Both the position numbers and the translations under genes were made by a program. From positions 1-28,830 of the forward strand of contig JBLNCU010000004.1 of assembly GCA_050260935.1 (NCBI GenBank): 28,830 bases of DNA, written 5' to 3'. The notes below the pieces were generated by a model. That model did no database searches, was not told the DNA's origin, and saw only the letters and a program-made list of their open reading frames with translations. Positions 23,746 to 28,830 of this stretch are shown here, in pieces (the first letter of the stretch is position 1; every line of letters begins with the position of its first letter). The stretch comes from UBA8346 sp050260935. Its GTDB lineage: Bacteria > Bacillota > UBA4882 > UBA8346.

Positions 23746-24285
23746 CTAATTAATTAAGAAATCTTCAAAATATAAGTTTTTAACCTTTCCTGATATTAAG
23801 TACCGATTTATGGTACTAATAATTTCGCTGCGAATTTGCTCTTTCCCTTCTTTTTCGTCAATTTTCTCTTTTGGTTTGGAACGCAAAATCGTAATCATCA
23901 GGTCTCTAATCTGAGGAATACGCTTGGTTACTTCTTCTTTGGCCTTTTCATTATCCAATTCCAAAGTGGCGTTTACTTTCAGATAGTGCTCGACTCCATC
24001 GTCGGATGGAATATTGACAATGATTTCATTTCCCAAAGGAACCAGCGGCCCGACTTCCTCGCCGGCCCCAGCGCCGACGACAACCGTTTTGGTCTCTACG
24101 ACCTTGGTGGTGCCGCCTTTAAAGGTAATGATTAAAAAAGCTCCGGCAATAATAACGGTAACCAATAATGAGAATAACCCGACTATGATATATGTAGTCA
24201 TTTTGTTCAGATTAATACTGGTCGTGTTGTTGCTAGTCGCGGCGCCACTACTCTTCGGACCGGGAGTTGTTGGTGCGTCAGCCAT
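23746..24285 (-). CDS. fliL: Flagellar basal body-associated protein FliL
   Basis: Stator-associated membrane protein that supports torque. The 179-aa protein has a polar N-terminus, one transmembrane segment at about 30-54 (TYIIVGLFSLLVTVIIAGAF), and a stomatin/SPFH-like periplasmic domain ending KVKNLYFEDFLIN, matching the family's terminal VYFTDFVIQ-like strand. ATG 24285 is preceded by GGAGGG at seven bases. It is the first gene after an internal promoter and is not preceded by motA/motB, which commonly lie between flbD and fliL in clostridial clusters. Confidence 0.93.
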   Translation of the reverse strand: MADAPTTPGPKSSGAATSNNTTSINLNKMTTYIIVGLFSLLVTVIIAGAFLIITFKGGTTKVVETKTVVVGAGAGEEVGPLVPLGNEIIVNIPSDDGVEHYLKVNATLELDNEKAKEEVTKRIPQIRDLMITILRSKPKEKIDEKEGKEQIRSEIISTINRYLISGKVKNLYFEDFLIN

Positions 24286-24320
24286 TGATTTTCCCTCCTG
24301 GATACAGGATATCCTTCTTA

Positions 24321-24349
24321 ATGATACTATTTATTGTCATTTATATCAA
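24321..24349 (-). promoter_or_regulatory. Sigma-A-type promoter before fliL
   Basis: Minus strand: -35 TTGATA (24349-24344), exact 17-base spacer, -10 TATCAT (24326-24321), 36 bases before the fliL ATG. Four of six bases match at each element... with ideal spacing. It would drive fliL-fliM-fliY and the genes beyond independently of the hook operon. The -35 overlaps one arm of an inverted repeat. Confidence 0.55.
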
Positions 24350-24387
24350 CCCTTTGATTACAAACCATCTTTAAGACAAAGGTTGAT
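24345..24387. promoter_or_regulatory. Inverted repeat overlapping the fliL promoter -35
   Basis: Plus-strand arms ATCAACCCTTTG (24345-24356) and CAAAGGTTGAT (24377-24387) are complementary over 11 pairs with one bulged base, separated by 20 bases. The low-coordinate arm contains the -35 hexamer. It may be a repressor/activator site or an RNA hairpin in read-through transcripts from flbD. Confidence 0.5.
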
Positions 24388-24501
24388 AGTGTTTTCACCG
24401 CCAAAGACTTGAAAATGTAATCAAGTAATATATCGGCTCAAAAAATGCTAAAGAATAGGGCTTTTTTAAAATATCTGCCCGCTTTGTTTAAAATTAGAAG
24501 A

Positions 24502-24714
24502 CTACTTGACTTCATCACACTCGGTAAAGTTTACCGCACCAAGCATCCTCCGGTATTTGATGATTTTATCAATTACCTCCGGTACCGGGGTCTTGACTAT
24601 GAATTTTCTCCCCGTCGTCAAGGTGATGGTGGTATCGGGAACCGCCTCAATCATTTCGATTAAATGAGGATTAATCAAGATCTCCTCGCCGTTTAACCGC
24701 TGCAAAGTAATCAT
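24502..24714 (-). CDS. flbD: Flagellar protein FlbD (SwrD)
   Basis: Small cytosolic protein of 70 aa: MITLQRLNGEEILINPHLIE then MIEAVPDTTITLTTGRKFIV and KTPVPEVIDKIIKYRR, the conserved FlbD pattern throughout. In B. subtilis the ortholog SwrD raises motor torque and swarming. ATG 24714 has TAGGAGGA six to eight bases upstream. It follows flgE, separated by a repeat island, and precedes fliL. The acidic tail NFTECDEVK is unremarkable. Confidence 0.92.
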   Translation of the reverse strand: MITLQRLNGEEILINPHLIEMIEAVPDTTITLTTGRKFIVKTPVPEVIDKIIKYRRMLGAVNFTECDEVK

Positions 24715-24757
24715 ATTTCCTCCTAAAGATCAGGCACTGGGCAATAGGCATCAGGCA

Positions 24758-24800
24758 TTAGTTGAAAGTAAGCCTTAACCGTCCATTAGCCGAATAAGTT
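24758..24800. repeat. Core copy 1 of the flgE-flbD island
   Basis: Begins TTAGTTGAAAGTAAG and continues CCTTAACCGTCCATTAGCC. Direct repeat of core 2, differing at roughly one base in six or seven plus a one-base length change. Confidence 0.75.
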
Positions 24801-24840
24801 AAACAATTAGGAGTTAGGCATTAGGTAATAGGCAATAGGC

Positions 24841-24887
24841 TTAGTTGAGAGTAAAACCTTAACCGTCCACTAGCCAAATTACTAAAA
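24841..24887. repeat. Core copy 2 of the flgE-flbD island
   Basis: Begins TTAGTTGAGAGTAAAA and continues CCTTAACCGTCCACTAGCC. Same order and orientation as core 1, each preceded by its own heptamer array, so array plus core looks like one duplicated unit of about 80-100 bases. Confidence 0.75.
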
Positions 24888-24933
24888 TCACCTACTGCCT
24901 CTTGCCTTCTGCCTATTGCCTTTTGCCTATTTC

Positions 24934-27531
24934 TTACCGCTTCAGATTCACCAGTTCCTGCAACATCTCATCGGTAGTGGTAATAATCCTGGAGTTGGCC
25001 TGGAAGCCGCGTTCGGTCACAATCATGTCGGTAAACTCCTGGGATAAATCCACGTTGGACATCTCGATGGCCCCCGGAGTGATCAGACCGCGGCCGCCTA
25101 TGCCCGCCTGGCCGATTTGGGCGCTCCCGGAGTTGCTGGACTCCTCGAACAAGGTGTCCCCGGAACGGGACAACCCGGCGGCATTGGTGAAGTTGGCCAC
25201 CGCCAGCTGCGCCAGGTTCTGGTTCATGCCGTTGGAGAAGATGCCGATGATCCGGCCGGACTTGTCAATATTAAACCCCTGCAACATCCCCATCGGATAA
25301 CCATCCTGGTAAGGAGAGTTGAAGGTGGAGATCGGCCATTGATTATCATCGTTGGTAAAGAGTTTCTCCGACCCTTGAGTCACCTTGGAGAAGTCCGGGG
25401 TGATTTGCACCGGGTTGGCGTCAGCCGGGGTAAAGGTCATCTGGCCTCCCGGCATATTGGTGACGAATCCGGTAACCGTGTCAAAAGTCAAGGTCCCGCT
25501 GCCGTTCTGAATCGGCAAGCCGTTACCTTCAGTAGCCACCCATTGCCATTGGTTTGTCCCGGTCTTATGAAGCGTAGTAGTGATTATATGCTCGGTGCCG
25601 ATAGAGTCATAGACCTTGGTGGTGGTTACCACTTCCGGCGGGGATTTAAAGGTACCCATTACGGATTCGCCGGGGGCTTGTTGGAAGGTTGGCACCGTAT
25701 TGCTGTTTATCGGTGGGTTTACAGTAATTAACATGCCATTGGCGGATCTAATTGTAATAGCTCCAGTACTGGCATTTGTCGTATTTCCCGGCAATGGCCC
25801 CGTCCAGGTAAAAGAGCCGGTATTTCCGGAAATTACCTCTGCCCCTAGTGTAGAAGTGGTAACCGTCCAGTTATAATTGGGTCCAGCCCCGGTAATCGCA
25901 AAATTCAAAGTTACATCACCGGATGGCGATCCCAGCGCGTCTGTCACCGTAAAGGTGGAGGTTCCATTTATTGGTATCGGCGCAATTGTTGGAACTGCAA
26001 AATTGGGCGCTCCCGGCCCAGCGGCCATAGCGTTAGCAGTAATATTCAATCCCGAAGCGGTGACGGTAAAGGTAAGCGGTCCACCGGTTATCGGACCGAC
26101 TACCCCCCCAGCTGCTGTCCAATGAAATGTTCCAGTTTGAGGACCTCCAACATTCCCCCCAGTAACATCCGGGTCATCTATGTCCCATTGATACTGATCG
26201 CCACCCAGACTAGTCACATGAAAGGTCGCCCGGATTGTATTTCCATCAGCATCCATTAAAGTATTGGTGTAATCCCCGGCTCCGTTAAAATTGGTAAAAG
26301 GAAAGTTCTGCGGGCCTGAACTTAAAGCCCTGGCAACCGGCGCTTGGTCCACGACGATAAAATGAGGGGCCGTAGGCCCTACTTGCGGCGGATTGATGGT
26401 GACATTATAACCGGCGCTGGAACGGATTACAGTGTTGCCGGGACTGACATTAGTGATCCCTGTCGCCACATCATAATCAAAGGTTCCCGTCATTCCGGAA
26501 ACCACCTCATTTCCCGCGGGCACGGCAACAGACCACCGATAATGATTGCCGTTTTGGGTGACTGTATAGGTTAAAGGTATTTGATTTCCCGCTTGATCGG
26601 TAACCGTGGCGTAATAGGTGCCCGGAGCGCCGGTAAACGGGTTCCCCCCTCCATCTTGCCAATCAAAATCCTGGGAAACCCCGGTGGGGTTGACTATAAA
26701 GAAACCGCCGTCGACCCGGTTATTGGCGGGGATATTTACCAGCACCGGATATCCGCCGGTCGGCGTAACCTGGAAAGCGCCGCCGGTAATATTAGTGATA
26801 TTTCCATTCTGGTCCAAAGTAATGGTTCCGGTGCCGGTGCCTGCGGTAATTTCCCCTCCCACTACTTTAGCGGTATAATTAAAAGTATTAAAACCGTTGG
26901 GAACCAATTGCAGCTCTACGCTGGCGGTTTTTTGGGGGTTACTGGCGTCGGTGATTACAAAACTTTTACCGTAGCTTAAATTGCCATTGGTCAACGCATT
27001 CAAGTTAGATCCGAACTCGATCCTAGTGGTGGCAATTGGAGCGATGGTCCGCCCCATCGGCAGTTGAATATTGCCGATCGGGTTGTTATTATTGATAACC
27101 CCGTTAATATCAGCCATCCAACCCTGGACGATCAAGCCGTTGGAGGGATTGGTCAACCGGCCGTCCCGCTCGATGTTGAAATTACCGGCCCTGGTATAAT
27201 ATTGTCTTTGTCCATCGGAGAGAATAAAGAAACCATCGCCCTGGATGGCCATATCGGTCATTTTGCCGGTATTCTGCAAATTGCCCTGGGTTTGGAAGAT
27301 ATCGATACTGGCCAGATTCATGCCCAATCCGACTTGAACCGCGTTGATACCGCCGCGGTTGCCGTTTGGCGCCGAGGCGCCGCGGAGGGTCTGATTTAAG
27401 GTATCCTGAAAACTTACCCGGCTGCTTTTATAGCCGACGGTATTCACATTGGCAATATTGTTGCCGATGGTATCCATCCGGGTCTGATGGTTACGCAAAC
27501 CGGAGACGCCGGAAAACATTGAACGCATCAT
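24934..27531 (-). CDS. flgE: Flagellar hook protein FlgE, expanded
   Basis: Builds the hook that joins basal body and filament. The N-terminal D0/D1 region is canonical (MMRSMFSGVSGLRNHQTRMD followed by TIGNNIANVNTVGYKSSR; IQGDGFFIL near 96-104; YTRAGNFNI near 112-120), as is the C-terminus (QGFNIDKSGRIIGIFSNG; ANFTNAAGLSRSGDTLFEES; IEMSNVDLSQEFTDMIVTER to the end). At 865 aa it is about twice the usual clostridial length. Residues about 188-720 contain four or five diverged modules of about 95-105 residues. Each has a V-D-x-x-G strand, a Y-x-W strand, a G-T/S-F-x-W/Y strand and an I-T-V-N-PP-like end. The last (625-720) is the standard FlaE/D2 domain. A strong AAGGAGGTC site precedes ATG 27531. 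The expansion probably forms extra outer hook domains; adhesive or stiffening roles are inference. Confidence 0.95.
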   Translation of the reverse strand: MMRSMFSGVSGLRNHQTRMDTIGNNIANVNTVGYKSSRVSFQDTLNQTLRGASAPNGNRGGINAVQVGLGMNLASIDIFQTQGNLQNTGKMTDMAIQGDGFFILSDGQRQYYTRAGNFNIERDGRLTNPSNGLIVQGWMADINGVINNNNPIGNIQLPMGRTIAPIATTRIEFGSNLNALTNGNLSYGKSFVITDASNPQKTASVELQLVPNGFNTFNYTAKVVGGEITAGTGTGTITLDQNGNITNITGGAFQVTPTGGYPVLVNIPANNRVDGGFFIVNPTGVSQDFDWQDGGGNPFTGAPGTYYATVTDQAGNQIPLTYTVTQNGNHYRWSVAVPAGNEVVSGMTGTFDYDVATGITNVSPGNTVIRSSAGYNVTINPPQVGPTAPHFIVVDQAPVARALSSGPQNFPFTNFNGAGDYTNTLMDADGNTIRATFHVTSLGGDQYQWDIDDPDVTGGNVGGPQTGTFHWTAAGGVVGPITGGPLTFTVTASGLNITANAMAAGPGAPNFAVPTIAPIPINGTSTFTVTDALGSPSGDVTLNFAITGAGPNYNWTVTTSTLGAEVISGNTGSFTWTGPLPGNTTNASTGAITIRSANGMLITVNPPINSNTVPTFQQAPGESVMGTFKSPPEVVTTTKVYDSIGTEHIITTTLHKTGTNQWQWVATEGNGLPIQNGSGTLTFDTVTGFVTNMPGGQMTFTPADANPVQITPDFSKVTQGSEKLFTNDDNQWPISTFNSPYQDGYPMGMLQGFNIDKSGRIIGIFSNGMNQNLAQLAVANFTNAAGLSRSGDTLFEESSNSGSAQIGQAGIGGRGLITPGAIEMSNVDLSQEFTDMIVTERGFQANSRIITTTDEMLQELVNLKR

Positions 27532-27580
27532 GATAATTCGACCTCCTTGTTAAATTCTGATGACTCAGGTTGTTAGGCAG

Positions 27581-27606
27581 CGCCCGCTTCCATCGTTCAG
27601 CGGGCG
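27581..27606 (-). promoter_or_regulatory. GC-rich hairpin before flgE
   Basis: On the minus strand CGCCCGCT pairs perfectly with AGCGGGCG around a 10-base loop (GAACGATGGA). No T run follows, so it is not a standard terminator. It lies about 50 bases before the flgE ATG and could be an mRNA processing or stabilising element that raises flgE relative to upstream genes. Confidence 0.45.
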
Positions 27607-27635
27607 GAGGCTTCCTCGAGTCGAGAGGTCCAGCC

Positions 27636-28022
27636 TCAATCCCTGACAATCACTGCGCTGTCGATGTTGGTAAAGACATTATCCTTTAGATTTGCGCCAT
27701 CCACCGCCGTTATCACGGTGCGGTTCTTGACGCTCACCACCAGGGCCAATTGGTCCATTAAGATCAATGATTCTTTGGCCCCTTTGGCTTCGGCCTTGTT
27801 CACCGCTTCTTTCAGCAAGGCCATGTCTTTACTGTTGAGGGCAATTTGCCTGGTTTCCAAGCGTTTGAGCGCGTGGGCCGAAAACTTCAGATCGGCCTGT
27901 CCGAGCTGTTCCTGAAAAATACTTTCAAAACTGGGGCCGGTAACTGGTTTAGAAACCGGTTGGCTGGAAGGGGTTATGGACGGCCCAATCTGCGGCGGCC
28001 TGATGACTATTTTCTCATTCAT
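27636..28022 (-). CDS. Flagellar operon protein (TIGR02530-like), function unknown
   Basis: A 128-aa protein conserved between flgD and flgE in many Bacillota. After a Pro/Ser-rich N-terminus (VIRPPQIGPSITPSSQPVSK) comes the family's core: FESIFQEQL, LKFSAHALKRLETRQIALNS, EAVNKAEAKGAKESLILMDQ, LALVVSVKNRTVITAVDG and a NVFTNIDSAVIV end. ATG 28022 overlaps the flgD stop by eight bases, indicating translational coupling. A role in hook assembly is suggested by context only. Confidence 0.85.
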   Translation of the reverse strand: MNEKIVIRPPQIGPSITPSSQPVSKPVTGPSFESIFQEQLGQADLKFSAHALKRLETRQIALNSKDMALLKEAVNKAEAKGAKESLILMDQLALVVSVKNRTVITAVDGANLKDNVFTNIDSAVIVRD

Positions 28023-28830
28023 CGATTGTCTCCTCTTTGGGGGCCACGTTCCAGAGATCTCTCAAGTCGTAAGTATCCTCGGGCAGACAATAGATGCTGT
28101 TAAAGCTGATTTGATCCCCGTCGGCCGTTGTCATAACCACTGAACCATTCTCATCCTGCTGGGCCCCGGTAATGCGAGCCCGAATCACCAAATCGCTCTC
28201 CTGGCCGTTCTGGTTGAATTGTTTGAGAAGAACGTCTTTACCGATTAAAGATTGAGCCTTGGCCAGGCTGGGAGTAATTTTCGGCAGATCGCCCGGGATC
28301 AAGCGCACCGCGCCAATTCCGGTATCTCCGTAGATTAACTTAACCCCGGTTATCTCGACCTCTTTGTAACCGTTTTCCTGGCCCAGCGAATCTCTGGTGC
28401 GAATATAAACTCTAGTATCCACCAGATTCTGGGCTTCCAGCAAGAGACCGTCCATGGCCATTACCGTTTTAGCATCGGCCGACGCGATTTCCCTGCCGCT
28501 GTCAAGGGTCAAATACATTTCGCCATTCAACTCCCTGGCGGAGATTACTTGTCCATACACTAATTCGGAGCCGTCCTCATCCATTACCTCCGCTTTAATC
28601 GCTTTACCGATCATGGTGGTAGCCGCCTGCAGTTGCATGGACTTATTCAGGTTCTGAATCTGCTCTAAAGAGCTGAACTGGGCCATCTGAGCGATGAAGT
28701 CCGTGTCTTCCATCGGTTTTAACGGGTCCTGGTTGCTCAACTGAGTGGTCAGAATCCTTAAAAAGTCATCCTTCCCCAACGATTCACCGGTTTTACGGTT
28801 GGAATCCTTGGTATACCAGGTAACATTGGT
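28015..28830 (-). CDS. flgD: Flagellar hook assembly scaffold FlgD (start beyond window)
   Basis: Hook-cap protein that guides FlgE assembly. The frame is open to the high-coordinate edge (17 codons, TNVTWYTKDSNRKTGES, lead into the conserved block), so the true start lies outside. The block LGKDDFLRILTTQLSNQDPL followed by KPMEDTDFIAQMAQFSSLEQ is diagnostic. Next come QLQAATTMIGKAIKAEV, a long Tudor/Fn3-like middle, and a C-terminal part with a further small beta segment (IGKDVLLKQFNQNGQESDLV). At over 270 aa it is longer than B. subtilis FlgD. It ends overlapping the following small gene. Confidence 0.94.
   Translation of the reverse strand, partial: TNVTWYTKDSNRKTGESLGKDDFLRILTTQLSNQDPLKPMEDTDFIAQMAQFSSLEQIQNLNKSMQLQAATTMIGKAIKAEVMDEDGSELVYGQVISARELNGEMYLTLDSGREIASADAKTVMAMDGLLLEAQNLVDTRVYIRTRDSLGQENGYKEVEITGVKLIYGDTGIGAVRLIPGDLPKITPSLAKAQSLIGKDVLLKQFNQNGQESDLVIRARITGAQQDENGSVVMTTADGDQISFNSIYCLPEDTYDLRDLWNVAPKEETIDE

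Larger units (their letters stand above)
24731..24930. repeat. Composite heptamer island between flgE and flbD
   Basis: Plus strand: array 1 (24731-24757: CAGGCAC, TGGGCAA, TAGGCAT, CAGGCAT), core 1, array 2 (24808-24840: TAGGAGT, TAGGCAT, TAGGTAA, TAGGCAA, TAGGC), core 2, and an inverted array 3 (24891-24930: TGCCTCT, TGCCTTC, TGCCTAT, TGCCTTT, TGCCTAT). Every array keeps a strict 7-base period. Array 3 is the reverse complement of the word in arrays 1 and 2 and ends three bases from the flgE stop codon. No coding frame is supported. Confidence 0.8.

Noticed and set aside
24731..24930. CRISPR array
   Set aside because: Repeat units are 7 bases, degenerate and contiguous, without spacers of regular length, and no cas genes are nearby.
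24731..24930. Insertion sequence or transposon remnant
   Set aside because: No transposase frame, no target-site duplication that I can see, and the ends are repeat arrays rather than defined terminal inverted repeats.
25117..25731. A 204-codon plus-strand open frame opposite flgE
   Set aside because: It is antisense to a certain gene, has low-complexity Gly/Val/Arg composition typical of a complementary frame, and has no recognisable domain.

Overview
All genes in this window lie on the minus strand. It reads as a chromosomal segment of a motile, endospore-forming member of the Bacillota (Firmicutes). The evidence is a B. subtilis-type fla/che operon with a CheC/CheD adaptation system, FliY instead of FliN, the small factors FlbD/SwrD and a SwrB-like protein, joined to a ftsQ-ftsZ-spoIIGA-sigE division/sporulation block. 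A deep-branching clostridial or Limnochordia-like lineage is possible, but I cannot place it from this sequence alone.

Layout in transcription order, from high to low coordinates. 28830-24502: hook assembly (flgD, open at the window edge; a small flagellar-operon gene; an unusually long flgE; flbD). 24285-21116: motor and switch (fliL, fliM, fliY, cheY). 21094-15070: export gate (fliO, P, Q, R, flhB, flhA). 15073-12204: placement and c-di-GMP control (flhF, flhG, a PilZ protein). 12185-7738: chemotaxis and late sigma factor (cheA, cheW, cheC, cheD, sigD). 7734-5181: fapA, a small unrecognised gene and a SwrB-like gene. 5150-3216: ftsQ and ftsZ with no ftsA between them. 2779-918: spoIIGA and sigE, the protease/pro-sigma pair of the mother cell. 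814-118: a decayed MNT-HEPN nucleotidyltransferase/HEPN pair. 114-1: the start of a DJ-1/PfpI gene.

Gene junctions are tight (ATGA overlaps at flhA/flhF and fliO/fliP; gaps of a few bases at cheW/cheC and flhG/pilZ). Most of the flagellar cluster therefore looks like one long transcript, with a good internal sigma-A-type promoter before fliL. A small terminator-like hairpin sits exactly between the last flagellar gene and ftsQ. A stronger terminator lies after ftsZ.

The most unusual content is non-coding. At least four intergenic islands are built from degenerate heptanucleotide repeats with a strict 7-base period, several arranged as inverted arms around a core. A fifth, weaker array follows sigE. 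Each begins 0 to 15 bases after a stop codon (flgE, fapA, ftsZ, spoIIGA, sigE). A 7-bp tandem duplication of the same style also appears inside the broken HEPN gene. The second notable feature is a hook protein roughly twice the usual length, whose centre looks like tandem, diverged copies of its own middle domain. I see no CRISPR array, insertion sequence, tRNA or rRNA in the window.
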